Part shown: one piece after another, positions 16,191-24,969 of the stretch
Layout of the letters: every line of letters begins with the position of its first letter
Numbering within the stretch: position 1 is the first letter of the stretch
From: Parachlamydiales bacterium
Lineage (GTDB): Bacteria; Chlamydiota; Chlamydiia; Chlamydiales; JABDDJ01
Length of the DNA stretch: 64,000 nucleotides
NCBI GenBank assembly: GCA_041671045.1
Contig: JBAZCF010000004.1
Span: 124,001-188,000, forward strand
Direction: 5' to 3'
Made by a program: the position numbers and the translations under genes
Notes under the pieces: generated by a model
Told to the model about the DNA's origin: nothing
Database searches by the model: none
The model's input: the letters and a program-made list of their open reading frames with translations, nothing else

Positions 16191-17531
16191 TTAACGCGGT
16201 TCCCAAGAAGGAAAGCGTTTTTGCCCTTTTCCCACAGGTATTTGTGTGGGAATAGGCATGGCTAAATCTAATAAAAAGAGTTCGCCGCCTTCGTTCGTAT
16301 TAGAGTTGTACACAAGAGCGCGGCTGTTGGGTGCCCATGAAGGGTTTTCCTTGTGTATGCTGCCATTGGTAATTTGCGTTTCCTTCTCCTCGTCGACTTC
16401 ATAAATCCAGATTTGTCGTACACCGTCCGAGAGGGCGCAGTAAGCGATTTTGGTTCCATCAGGAGACCATGCAGGAGCGCTGTTTTCACGGGAGGTGCGG
16501 GAGATAAGTTTAACATTTTTGACGGGTTTGCCGGGGGACACTTGGCTGATATCGAGAATATAGATGCGGGGATTGCCGTCTTTATTGGAAACGAAGGCCA
16601 CTTTACGACCGTCCGGACTGAAAGCTGGGGAGCCTTGAGTTGCCTTGTGGGAGCTGAACGCTTGATAAGGCTTATCTATAGGGCCTTTTTCGGTGGAAAA
16701 GTCTTGGATGAAAAGGTCAGGGTTGCCCGTAGCATCGCTGATGAAGGCAATTTTATTACGCTGCCGCGACACTGCAGGCATGAGCTGGTTGCCGCGGAGA
16801 AGGCTGAGGCGTTGTGGTTTAAAGTCTTTAAGAGGAGCTAGAAAAAGTTTAGGTTGTCCATTGGCATAGGATACATAGAGAAAAGCACTGCTAGTCTTGC
16901 CTTCTTTGGGAGGGACGTAGGTGGGAGAGATGCAGTATCCGGCGTCTAAGGTGATTTGACGGGCATTGGCACCGTCGTAATCGCATTCCCAAACTTCAGA
17001 GTTCCACGTATTTGGCTTATCGGCAGGAGAGCGCAGGGTGTAAAGCAGCTTGGTAGAGGCGATGCCGGGGGAGTCAAAGAGCGAGTTATGGATTGCATCC
17101 GCGATGAGGTGGATTTGGCGCCGGTCTTCATCGATATTACCCTTAAGAGAAACTCCTTCAAGGGCTTTTGTCCAATTGTCGTTAGTGCTGGCTAGGATAA
17201 TGGATAGCTTTTTATCCGCTATAGAGGCCTGGATACAGCACATGATACCATTATTAGCGAAAGACTTATCTTGATAGCGTTTTTGCGTTATCAGGGTATC
17301 GAACTGCTTATTGCCCACAGAGCAGACGGAAGAGCCGTTATGGGATAGATCATAGCAAAGGATATGCTCTAGCTGTCTGACATAGTCGGCTTGGAAATTT
17401 TTGTAGTCATGTGAAAAAGAAGCTAGGTACACAGGGGTGCGTGGATCATCTGTAGCCAATTCAATCACCATAGAATCAGCTGACAATACATTAAAAAATA
17501 AGCATAGGAGTAAGAATAAAAAATGGTGCAT
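16191..17531 (-). CDS. tolB: TolB, periplasmic beta-propeller of the Tol-Pal system
   Basis: A 446-residue periplasmic protein with a signal peptide (MHHFLFLLLCLFFNVLSADS), an N-terminal domain (about 20-165) and a six-bladed propeller (about 170-445). Propeller repeats are clear: FSPDGRKVAFVSNKDGNPRIY, WSPDGTKIAYCALSDGVRQIW and WAPNSRALVYNSNTNEG. TolB binds Pal and links the inner-membrane TolQRA motor to the outer membrane. Length and position before pal are typical. In Chlamydia it follows the tolA-like gene directly; here about 3 kb of unrelated genes intervene, so it probably needs its own promoter in the 217-bp gap upstream. Confidence 0.95.
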   Translation of the reverse strand: MHHFLFLLLCLFFNVLSADSMVIELATDDPRTPVYLASFSHDYKNFQADYVRQLEHILCYDLSHNGSSVCSVGNKQFDTLITQKRYQDKSFANNGIMCCIQASIADKKLSIILASTNDNWTKALEGVSLKGNIDEDRRQIHLIADAIHNSLFDSPGIASTKLLYTLRSPADKPNTWNSEVWECDYDGANARQITLDAGYCISPTYVPPKEGKTSSAFLYVSYANGQPKLFLAPLKDFKPQRLSLLRGNQLMPAVSRQRNKIAFISDATGNPDLFIQDFSTEKGPIDKPYQAFSSHKATQGSPAFSPDGRKVAFVSNKDGNPRIYILDISQVSPGKPVKNVKLISRTSRENSAPAWSPDGTKIAYCALSDGVRQIWIYEVDEEKETQITNGSIHKENPSWAPNSRALVYNSNTNEGGELFLLDLAMPIPTQIPVGKGQKRFPSWEPR

Positions 17532-17616
17532 GCGCGTAAGTCACCTGAATTTGGCGCCATCATAAACGCAAGACACGTCGTTTGCAACCTAAATTTTAGG
17601 TCGCAATCACTTATAA

Positions 17617-17745
17617 ACCCAACTTGTCCTAAATCGAGTTGCAGTTTTCAGAAACGATGGAGATGACGCAATCGGTGACGAAGCTAAGGTTTTTTCCTTG
17701 TCAAGTTCGGCTGCGATCAAGCGCGCTTTAGGACGTAAGTTGGGT
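17617..17745. repeat. 129-bp element with imperfect inverted terminal repeats, upstream of tolB
   Basis: Left arm ACCCAACTTGTCCTAAA (17617-17633) pairs with TTTAGGACGTAAGTTGGGT (17727-17745) apart from a 2-base bulge. Just outside the left arm is a perfect palindrome ACCTAAATTTTAGGT (17587-17601) that shares the CCTAAA core. The element fills the gap between tolB and the inserted paralogous gene. It could be a MITE-like sequence, a transcript structure or a terminator. Confidence 0.5.
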
Positions 17746-17748
17746 GTA

Positions 17749-19029
17749 TTAATCGTTTTCAAAATAGTATACAATGATGTCGACGATGTTATTGTCGTGT
17801 TTTGAATCCAAATTCAAAAGTTCTACCATCAAAAGTTCAATCTCTTTTTTTACATAGGGTTCAGTAAGTTCACCTGTGGGGAGGGAGGGGCCGTTTGATT
17901 CTTCCTCTCTTTCAAATTTTCTAAAAAGACCATAGGAAAATAGTCTTTTTAGTTCTTCAGCTACTGCGATCTGAGGCGCTGCGTTTGGGTCATCAGATGC
18001 GTTTTGTGTTTCTAATTGATAGATCAAATCTGTTGTAATCTCTTGGAAAAGATTGTTGACTGCCCAATAATCTTGGTCATAGCTCTTATCAAGATTCCTT
18101 GTGCTGAATTGTTCTAGGAGTTCTTCTCTAAAAAATCCATGGAGGTCCTCCAGCTTTCTTTGAATCCTCATCTGAATTTTGAAGGCTTCAATTTCCTTTT
18201 CATCTTCTAAAAGAGGGGTTGAGGGAAGGATTTTGAGTTCGTTTAGCTGGGTTTTGACCGTTTTATTCTGAGGATTATTTTCAGGTCTGCCCCATTTGTC
18301 ATTTAGAGGTAAACCATAATTTCCATGTGTAACTACGACTACAGTATTGGAAATGGATAGGGGCCTTTTTTGGCCGGGTATGTTTTCCTTAATGGCTTTT
18401 TTAATGAGCATTTCGAATTTTTGGTATTTCTCGGAACCTTCCTTAGTGCAGCATTGTTTATTGAGCAGAACATCCAGCCTCATGAGAACGGGATTGGCAA
18501 GGCCGGAGATTATTTCTTTTGTAATAGTCTCCCCCTCAGAGTCTGCGGGTTTTCCGACATATCTCTCTTTTAGATGTGAGCGAATACAGATTAACTTGAT
18601 GCGGTCCAAAAGACCTTTTTCAAAGCAATTGACTAAATCGCGTATTTTTTCTGTTTGACTGAGGCTGAAATCGCAAATTTGAGGGCTATTCTCTAGAATT
18701 ATTTTTAATGCTTTTGAAAAACGACTAATTTCACATGCATTGTGAGAGGCTTTAAGGAGAACAATACAGCGCTTTTGGAATTTAGGAATTTTGGGATTTG
18801 GGAATGCGCCGTTTGCTCCGGCAATTAATAATTTAAAATTATTTGCAATAAATAATAAGTATTCCGTGAGCGCTTTATGCTTAAGTTGAATACTGCTATC
18901 AAAAGTACAACTAAAACCTGAAATCTTATCTAAAGATACAAAAAGCAAAGGGTTGTTGAGATCTTGACGATTTGCAAGGCTTTCAGCTGACCTAACGATA
19001 CTAGTAAAATCCAATGAATTAGAAACCAT
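17749..19029 (-). CDS. Unknown protein, first of two tandem paralogues inserted in the Tol cluster
   Basis: A 426-residue, mostly helical, soluble protein with no signal peptide or membrane segment; no known family recognised. It is clearly related to the next gene upstream (19126-20415). Shared blocks include HGNYGLPLNDK (HGNYELPINDK in the paralogue), an NP.NK block just after it, WAVNNLFQEITTDLI (WAIVHLFEELTTHLM), and a C-terminal NLDSKHDNNI (NLDSNHDDNF). The conserved HGNY..P.NDK block looks like a binding or active site, but this is a guess. AT-rich with no good ribosome-binding site. Confidence 0.8.
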   Translation of the reverse strand: MVSNSLDFTSIVRSAESLANRQDLNNPLLFVSLDKISGFSCTFDSSIQLKHKALTEYLLFIANNFKLLIAGANGAFPNPKIPKFQKRCIVLLKASHNACEISRFSKALKIILENSPQICDFSLSQTEKIRDLVNCFEKGLLDRIKLICIRSHLKERYVGKPADSEGETITKEIISGLANPVLMRLDVLLNKQCCTKEGSEKYQKFEMLIKKAIKENIPGQKRPLSISNTVVVVTHGNYGLPLNDKWGRPENNPQNKTVKTQLNELKILPSTPLLEDEKEIEAFKIQMRIQRKLEDLHGFFREELLEQFSTRNLDKSYDQDYWAVNNLFQEITTDLIYQLETQNASDDPNAAPQIAVAEELKRLFSYGLFRKFEREEESNGPSLPTGELTEPYVKKEIELLMVELLNLDSKHDNNIVDIIVYYFEND

Positions 19030-19125
19030 TTTACCACGTTAAATAGATATAAATTTGGTTAAAATATACATTTGAATAGGGTTGTTTGCAAATAGTAAAT
19101 TTTATTTCATTGGGTTTTAATTTTA

Positions 19126-20415
19126 TTAGTCCTCTAAGTGGATGTTGAAAAGTGAGAAAACGTTATTGATAAAGTTATCGTCGTGATTCGAATCTAAATT
19201 AAACAATTCTATTACAACCCTTTGAAACCTTGCACTTACGTAGGGCTCCGATTTCTGAATGATTTCTTCACCATTTTCGCCCTGAATGGTTATGGTAGGA
19301 TATGTTTTCAAAAGTTTGCTTGCAAATTGAGCTTTGAATTCTTTGATGTAGAAGGATAGGGGAGAAGGTTTTTCAGCAAATAAGTTTGCGATCCCAAGTT
19401 CATCATTCTTTAAGCGAGCTTGGAGTTCTAGTTCACTTTCCAAAGTGTGCATCAAATGCGTTGTTAGCTCCTCAAAGAGATGGACAATTGCCCAATTTTC
19501 TTGTCTGACGTCCTCATTTGGGAATAGGAGTTTTAGTCTTCGTTTCAGAGTCTCTTTAAAATGCATGCTCATTGCACGGAGAGTCTTTTGACGGTCTACT
19601 TGTTCTGTAAAATCGGCAATATCTTCTTCGACCCGGTTTTTGGTGTATTGAACTTTTTTTTCTTTTAACTGGAGATTGATACTTTTATTTTCAGGATCAT
19701 CTACCGGTCTATATCCATACTCATCGCAGGGCTTATCATTGATCGGAAGTTCATAATTGCCATGAGATACCACTGAAACAGTATCGAGAATAGATACTGA
19801 TTTCTTTTTCCATTCCACTTCTTCCCCTTTGAGGATACTTATAATAAGGTTTTCCAGTCGCAGATTTTTCGGGGTGTTTTCAACGGTGCATTTTTTTCTG
19901 TTGAGCAAGCTCCTTATATTGCGTAAAGATGTTTCATCAAGATTTACGATGTTTTCTTTAGAAGGAATCTTTTCTCCATAAAGGAAGAGGATCTCGATGC
20001 GCTGAAAAATTGTTTGATTGAGAATGTGTAGGTTATGCTCTACCTTATCAACGAGCATGAGTTTGGTGGGAGTATAATCTTTTAAAATTTTATCTACTGC
20101 AGAGGCAAAACGTGGTATTTCTAAGTTGTCATAGGCTTTTCTTAAAATGGAATTGCAGCGTTCTTTATAATGGAGGGTGGGTTCACTTTCAACAGTCGCA
20201 CCAGCAATTAAATCTTCAAAATATTTGGTTACAAACTCTAAATAATTCTCGATACTATCTTTTGTCATATAATTATAACCATTGTGACTAATATTAAAGC
20301 CAGAGGTGTTATTAACTGATAATATAGTTCCGGACATATAAGGCTTGCCTATTGCATAAGCTATTGATTCTGCTTTTTTTGTTTGTTCACCGAAATTAAT
20401 TGAAGTAATAGTCAT
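19126..20415 (-). CDS. Unknown protein, second of two tandem paralogues inserted in the Tol cluster
   Basis: A 429-residue helical, soluble protein of no recognised family, paralogous along its length to the 17749-19029 gene. The two are on the same strand with 96 bp between them, so they arose by tandem duplication and have diverged a lot since, keeping mainly the HGNY.LP.NDK block, the W(A)..LF.E.TT.L block and the Asp/His/Asn-rich C-terminus. The reading direction is that of tolQRA and tolB. The region upstream (20416-20566) is very AT-rich and contains a possible terminator, so the gene likely has its own promoter. Confidence 0.8.
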   Translation of the reverse strand: MTITSINFGEQTKKAESIAYAIGKPYMSGTILSVNNTSGFNISHNGYNYMTKDSIENYLEFVTKYFEDLIAGATVESEPTLHYKERCNSILRKAYDNLEIPRFASAVDKILKDYTPTKLMLVDKVEHNLHILNQTIFQRIEILFLYGEKIPSKENIVNLDETSLRNIRSLLNRKKCTVENTPKNLRLENLIISILKGEEVEWKKKSVSILDTVSVVSHGNYELPINDKPCDEYGYRPVDDPENKSINLQLKEKKVQYTKNRVEEDIADFTEQVDRQKTLRAMSMHFKETLKRRLKLLFPNEDVRQENWAIVHLFEELTTHLMHTLESELELQARLKNDELGIANLFAEKPSPLSFYIKEFKAQFASKLLKTYPTITIQGENGEEIIQKSEPYVSARFQRVVIELFNLDSNHDDNFINNVFSLFNIHLED

Positions 20416-20498
20416 GTTAAAACCGTATTTAATATATTAGTAATCCATTGTTTATATGTTATATTTAGTTATTTTGCAATTAATTTATTAACTTTAGA

Positions 20499-20518
20499 AG
20501 TAGATGTTTTTATCTACT
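20499..20518. terminator. Possible terminator downstream of tolA
   Basis: AGTAGAT (20499-20505) and ATCTACT (20512-20518) form a 7-bp stem with a 6-base loop, about 50 bp past the tolA stop. The T-run (GTTATTTTTT) is on the plus-strand side, which is the wrong side for tolA, so its role in ending the tolQRA transcript is uncertain. Confidence 0.3.
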
Positions 20519-20566
20519 GTTATTTTTTAATTGTTTTAAGTGGATGATAAAACTAATGAAGATTAA

Positions 20567-21436
20567 TTAACGGGGTGCGTTAACTAAGGTTAAATCGAAA
20601 GAGAATTCTTCGCTTTGAGAATTGAAGGCTCCGAAGGGCGGAAACTGCAGCTTGGAAAGATGGGATTCAACATATGTCTTATTCTTCTGGCTGGCCGAAT
20701 GTGTCACCTCTGCTTTCAATACCCGCCCTGATTTATGCAATGTTAATTTGAGTTCCACTTTGCCATGTTCAGGCAAGGTTAATGCAGACTGTATGCGTCC
20801 TGCAACAAGGGAGGTATAATCTGAAGTTACACTGCCATAATCCCCCAAGGCTATTTCTCCTATTTCGATAGTCAGATCTTGAAAAGCGGGTGGAGAGACA
20901 CTAGGATTTGTAGGAGGGGTGGATCCGACTTTAGCCAAGCTGGCCTGTGCTTTTGCAATGAGGGCCTTTTTTTCGGCTGAAAGTCCGGGAGGTTGCGGGG
21001 GTTCTTTTGCGACTGTAATGGTTTGAACGGCCGGTTTTGGTGCTGGGGTTGGGGCGGGAACTTTTTTGGCAACAGGAGCGGGAGTAACTTTGGGTGCCTG
21101 TGCAACTGTTTTTGGAGGAGGGGTAGGCTTAGGCTGCGGGGCAGCTTTAGCAATTATAGGGGCAGGAGGGGGTGTAGGCAATGGAGCAGAAGGTTTAGGT
21201 GAAGCGGAGGCAGGTGCAGAGGGAGCTTTAGAGATCGCCGTCGTTTGAGTGACTGCTGAAGGGGGACGTGCTATAGACGTAACGGGATTGAGGGGGATGT
21301 TTTTTACGACGATATGTTGTTTTTTTGCTGGAGTAAAAGAGGGACGCTGCGGTCCTAGTGTTGTCAGACCTATGCCGGCAAGGTGGAGGAAGGCCACACA
21401 GCCAAATATAATCCAAAACGTTTTGTGTTTACTCAT
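20567..21436 (-). CDS. tolA: TolA/TonB-like energy-transducing protein
   Basis: A 289-residue protein with one N-terminal membrane helix (FWIIFGCVAFLHLAGIGL), a long Pro/Ala/Lys-rich periplasm-spanning region (about 60-165), and a small C-terminal alpha/beta domain (about 205-288) containing GKVELKLTLHKSGRVLKAEV, the pattern of TolA/TonB C-terminal domains. It would couple the TolQ/TolR motor to TolB-Pal or the outer membrane. Sequence conservation is weak, as expected for this protein; the call rests on architecture and on its place right after tolR (ATGA overlap). Confidence 0.85.
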   Translation of the reverse strand: MSKHKTFWIIFGCVAFLHLAGIGLTTLGPQRPSFTPAKKQHIVVKNIPLNPVTSIARPPSAVTQTTAISKAPSAPASASPKPSAPLPTPPPAPIIAKAAPQPKPTPPPKTVAQAPKVTPAPVAKKVPAPTPAPKPAVQTITVAKEPPQPPGLSAEKKALIAKAQASLAKVGSTPPTNPSVSPPAFQDLTIEIGEIALGDYGSVTSDYTSLVAGRIQSALTLPEHGKVELKLTLHKSGRVLKAEVTHSASQKNKTYVESHLSKLQFPPFGAFNSQSEEFSFDLTLVNAPR

Positions 21437-21867
21437 GGCGGAGATAATATCAGGTCTAACGAAGCATAACCTGCTGCTTCCGTTGCATTCTTCACTTTCT
21501 GATAAGTTCCAAACTGTGCACGTTTGTCTTGGAAAAGCTGAGGCGTGATTTCAGGATGCTGCTGCTTCATCTCCTGTAATTTCACGGTAAGGTTCTCGCA
21601 TCCTACGCATTCTCCATTTAATGAGATGGTATTGTCGGCTTTCACATGAATCGAAATTACGCTGCTCGCTGCGACGGATTTTGCTTGTGATAAGTCGGCA
21701 ATGGAAGCCTCTGCTAGTTGGATGTTTTCGTATTCCATTAATGGAGCAATCACAATAAACATGATAAGTATGACGAAAACGACATCAATAAGTGGAGTAA
21801 GATTAAGCTCAGGCTCAGCTTCCGTGACCGGCTGCCTTCTAATTCCGATCATGCGTCTGCGTGTCAT
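21433..21867 (-). CDS. tolR: TolR/ExbD biopolymer transport protein
   Basis: A 144-residue inner-membrane protein: short cytoplasmic N-terminus, one membrane helix at about 24-46 (LNLTPLIDVVFVILIMFIV) with the conserved proton-path Asp in LIDVV, then a periplasmic domain. It works with TolQ to convert proton-motive force into movement of TolA. It overlaps tolQ by one base (TAATG) and tolA by four (ATGA), so the three are translationally coupled. The periplasmic part contains a CVGC pair, not usual in ExbD/TolR. exbD is an equally valid name. Confidence 0.93.
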   Translation of the reverse strand: MTRRRMIGIRRQPVTEAEPELNLTPLIDVVFVILIMFIVIAPLMEYENIQLAEASIADLSQAKSVAASSVISIHVKADNTISLNGECVGCENLTVKLQEMKQQHPEITPQLFQDKRAQFGTYQKVKNATEAAGYASLDLILSPP

Positions 21868-22604
21868 TATGGCATGTCCACTTTACGGTAATGGAGTTCT
21901 ATCGCCGCAAGCATCTCATTGCTGAAGCATTCCATATCTGTAGAAAGGGCTTTGCAGGAACTTTTAAGGTAACTGTAACCGATGAGTGCCGGAATAGCAT
22001 CGAGAATTCCTAAAACGGTCGTTGCAAGGGCTAAAGAAATACCGCCAAGGATGGCCTGATTGTTGGCTGCGCTGGACTGCATTTCGCCGAAGGACATTAA
22101 GATACCCCATACTGTTCCCAAAAGTCCTAAGAAGGGACCTAATGTGACGATCATGGCGAGGACAAAAAGATGGGCTTCTAATTTTTGGGATTGCTGGGCA
22201 ATTCCGCCGGCAAGGTGTGATTCGACAAGTGAAATATCCGCGGTGGAAAGGTAAGCTGAAGTTTCTCCCGTCGGGTGGGCCGACGCATAATGCCGATTTT
22301 TACGTAGGAGCTCCAACGTCTGCCGCTTTAAAATAAAATAAAGGTCACGGAAAGGGTTGATTTCTTCTTTAGGGGCTTCGGCTGAAATTGTTAGGGGATC
22401 TAATTGATGTCTTTCAAAAATAGATTGGAAATTTGTAGAGTATTTCCTTGCTTTTCTAGTCAGCCAACATTTATATAAAATAAGGCTCCAACTAATTAAT
22501 GAAGCACTAATTAATGCTATAAATATACACTTACCAAACAGGTCGCTATTAAAGTAAGCGTTAATAAAAGGGTTGCTATTTAAAACAAGATTGTATATAA
22601 TCAT
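21867..22604 (-). CDS. tolQ: TolQ/ExbB/MotA-family proton channel
   Basis: A 245-residue inner-membrane protein with a membrane helix at about 25-50 and a MotA/TolQ/ExbB domain at about 125-225. The latter has the family-typical LGPFLGLLGTVWGIL segment and a second helix pair GGISLALATTVLGILDAIPALIGY. It forms the proton channel with TolR. First gene of the minus-strand Tol set; dsbD is divergent 157 bp away. Corresponds in order to Chlamydia CT596. Confidence 0.94.
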   Translation of the reverse strand: MIIYNLVLNSNPFINAYFNSDLFGKCIFIALISASLISWSLILYKCWLTRKARKYSTNFQSIFERHQLDPLTISAEAPKEEINPFRDLYFILKRQTLELLRKNRHYASAHPTGETSAYLSTADISLVESHLAGGIAQQSQKLEAHLFVLAMIVTLGPFLGLLGTVWGILMSFGEMQSSAANNQAILGGISLALATTVLGILDAIPALIGYSYLKSSCKALSTDMECFSNEMLAAIELHYRKVDMP

Positions 22605-22761
22605 AGTATTAATTGTAAGTTCTTAACAATTTCAGAATCTGAGGTTTAAAGAGTTCTTTGTAAATTGGTATACTCCCTGATTCCTTTGCTATTTGTCAAG
22701 CTGTTATCGGGAATTAATGCAGGCATTGCATAAAGGAATACCCAAAATTCAAGAGGTTTGG

Positions 22762-24969
22762 ATGCGTTTTATCATTCGTTTATTGCTCGTATTAATAACA
22801 ACTTTTTCTTTAAGCACCGGGGCTCTGGCCGCGATGGATAAAGAAGATTGGCTAGATATGATGGGCGGCGGCTCTTCTGTGGAAGCCGTAATGAAGATTG
22901 AACAAAAAGCAGTGCAGCCAGGTAGTAATTTTACCGTAGCCATCGCCTTCGATGTCCAAGATCCCTGGCATTGTTATTGGCAGAATCCCGGCGATGTGGG
23001 CATGGGAGCGCAGCTCCAATGGATCCTTCCCCCAGGATATACTGTCACAGAAGTCACCTGGCCAACCCCTGACCGCTTCGAAACAGAAGGCCAAATAGGG
23101 TTTGGTTACGCTAAACCATTCGCACTTCTCGCAGAAATCAATGTTCCCGACACAGTAAAAGCAGGCGATGTCAGCGCCATCACAGCTGAAGTGCAGTGGG
23201 TTGCATGCTCAGACCAGATGTGCCTGCCCGGATCAGCTACGCTGACCCAAGAAATTACTGTGGCGCCTACGACTCAAGTAGCGTCCCTTCACAAAGACTT
23301 TTTTGCCGACGCTCGCCAAGCCCTGCCTAAAAAGATCAGCGCTGCCCGCGCCGTCTATCAAAATGGCTTGTTGGCTCTACAGATTGACACAGATGCGCAA
23401 AATGCCACAAAAATTGAATTCTTCTCTCAAGATCAGCAGGTCGTCGACCATAAACAGCCTCTGCAGATTCTTAACCAGAACAAAAATGTTGCTATCGCTT
23501 TGCCTACATACGCGCAATATGAAGCAAAACCTCTGCGCGGCGTCATCGTCGTTCACGGGCCGGAAGGCAAAAAAGGCTATTCTATCGATGCGCCTGTCGA
23601 TGCCAAAGGAAGTCCTGAACTTCTGGCTATGCTTGAAGCTCAAAATCCTCCCATGAAACTTCCGGAAATGACTTCCGAATTGGATGAGTTCCATTTCGCC
23701 GGCGGCTTCCTGCTTGCTTTGGCCATGGCTTTCTTGGGCGGGATGATCCTTAACTTGATGCCATGCGTTCTTCCTGTCATCTCCTTCAAAATCCTAAGCT
23801 TTGTAAGGATGTCAGGACAAGACCGCAGCACAATCCTGAAACATGGATTGTCTTTTGCTGCAGGCGTATTAATCTCTTTCTGGGTCCTTGCGTCTCTATT
23901 GATGATCCTGCAAGCCTACGGCCGTACTGTGGGCTGGGGATTCCAGCTGCAAGAACCTCTTTTCGTAGGAATCTTAGCTGCAGTCATGCTTGTTTTCGGT
24001 CTCAGCATGTTCGGTGTTTTCGAATTCGGCGCCTTCTTTGCTGCCTGGGTCGGCAACCGCTCCGCTGCTCCTGCTGAAAAACAGGAAAGCATGCTAGCCT
24101 CTTTCAGCAATGGTATCCTCGCGACTGCAGTAGCTACTCCCTGCACCGGACCTTTCTTAGGATCTGCTGTAGGTTATGCCGTGACTTTGCCGCCCGCAGA
24201 ATCCCTCCTTATCTTTACGTTCCTCGGCTTGGGAATGGCTTTCCCTTACCTACTGCTAGCTGCTTTCCCCAGCATGCTGCGCTACCTCCCCAAACCCGGT
24301 GCCTGGATGGACTCTTTTAAGGAGTTCATGGGCTTTGTTATGCTAGGCTCCGTCCTCTGGCTTGTCTGGGTCTTCGGCTTCCAAACGGACATGGTATCCC
24401 AATCGATGCTGCTGATCGGCCTATTCATTTTATCTCTAGCATGCTGGATCTATGGACGCTGGAGCGCCCCGCACCGCAGCAAACGAACACGCATGCTCAG
24501 CATGGTCTTAGCCTTGATTCTCGTAGGATTTGGCGGCCAGTGCATTTTATCCGCCGGTAAAACATCCGATGAGACACCTGCCGTAGCTTCTGCTGTCCAC
24601 GCCGGTGGCTGGGAAAACTTCGACCCTGATCGTATCGCAGCTTTACAAGCGCAAGGTGTTCCCGTCTTTGTGGATTTCACCGCCAAATGGTGCCTGATCT
24701 GCCAGACCAACCACCTAGTGCTAAGCACCCAAGAAGTAAACCAAAAAATGATGGAGCAAGGCGTTGTCAAAATGAAAGCAGATTGGACTAAATCCGATCC
24801 TGTCATCACGCAATACCTGAAAAAATTCGGCCGCAGCGGTGTTCCTCTTTATATCTTGTATAATGGGAGACCTGGGGATAAACCCGAGATCCTACCCCAA
24901 GTTCTAACACAAGACTCTGTACTGAATTCTTTGGAACGCTTGCCCGTTCCGGTAGCACAGGTACGCTAA
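22762..24969 (+). CDS. dsbD: DsbD, thiol:disulphide interchange protein
   Basis: A 735-residue membrane protein passing electrons from cytoplasmic thioredoxin to the periplasm. A signal peptide (MRFIIRLLLVLITTFSLSTG) precedes a periplasmic N-terminal domain with a Cys pair (ACSDQMC). The central eight-helix domain has the two redox cysteines in NLMPCVLPV (about residue 335) and ATPCTGPF (about 460). The C-terminal thioredoxin fold has WCLIC (about 643-650). I chose ATG 22762 because AAGAGG lies five bases upstream and it gives a clean signal peptide. Reduced periplasmic thiols matter for the Cys-rich chlamydial envelope. tatD begins immediately after its stop codon. Confidence 0.95.
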   Translation: MRFIIRLLLVLITTFSLSTGALAAMDKEDWLDMMGGGSSVEAVMKIEQKAVQPGSNFTVAIAFDVQDPWHCYWQNPGDVGMGAQLQWILPPGYTVTEVTWPTPDRFETEGQIGFGYAKPFALLAEINVPDTVKAGDVSAITAEVQWVACSDQMCLPGSATLTQEITVAPTTQVASLHKDFFADARQALPKKISAARAVYQNGLLALQIDTDAQNATKIEFFSQDQQVVDHKQPLQILNQNKNVAIALPTYAQYEAKPLRGVIVVHGPEGKKGYSIDAPVDAKGSPELLAMLEAQNPPMKLPEMTSELDEFHFAGGFLLALAMAFLGGMILNLMPCVLPVISFKILSFVRMSGQDRSTILKHGLSFAAGVLISFWVLASLLMILQAYGRTVGWGFQLQEPLFVGILAAVMLVFGLSMFGVFEFGAFFAAWVGNRSAAPAEKQESMLASFSNGILATAVATPCTGPFLGSAVGYAVTLPPAESLLIFTFLGLGMAFPYLLLAAFPSMLRYLPKPGAWMDSFKEFMGFVMLGSVLWLVWVFGFQTDMVSQSMLLIGLFILSLACWIYGRWSAPHRSKRTRMLSMVLALILVGFGGQCILSAGKTSDETPAVASAVHAGGWENFDPDRIAALQAQGVPVFVDFTAKWCLICQTNHLVLSTQEVNQKMMEQGVVKMKADWTKSDPVITQYLKKFGRSGVPLYILYNGRPGDKPEILPQVLTQDSVLNSLERLPVPVAQVR

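Noticed and set aside
20416..20566. Possible small gene or attachment site between tolA and the inserted paralogues
   Set aside because: Only AT-rich sequence and one 7-bp hairpin; no direct repeats or tRNA end were found.
23303..23656. 117-codon frame inside dsbD
   Set aside because: Lies wholly within a well-supported gene with conserved motifs; treated as a shadow.
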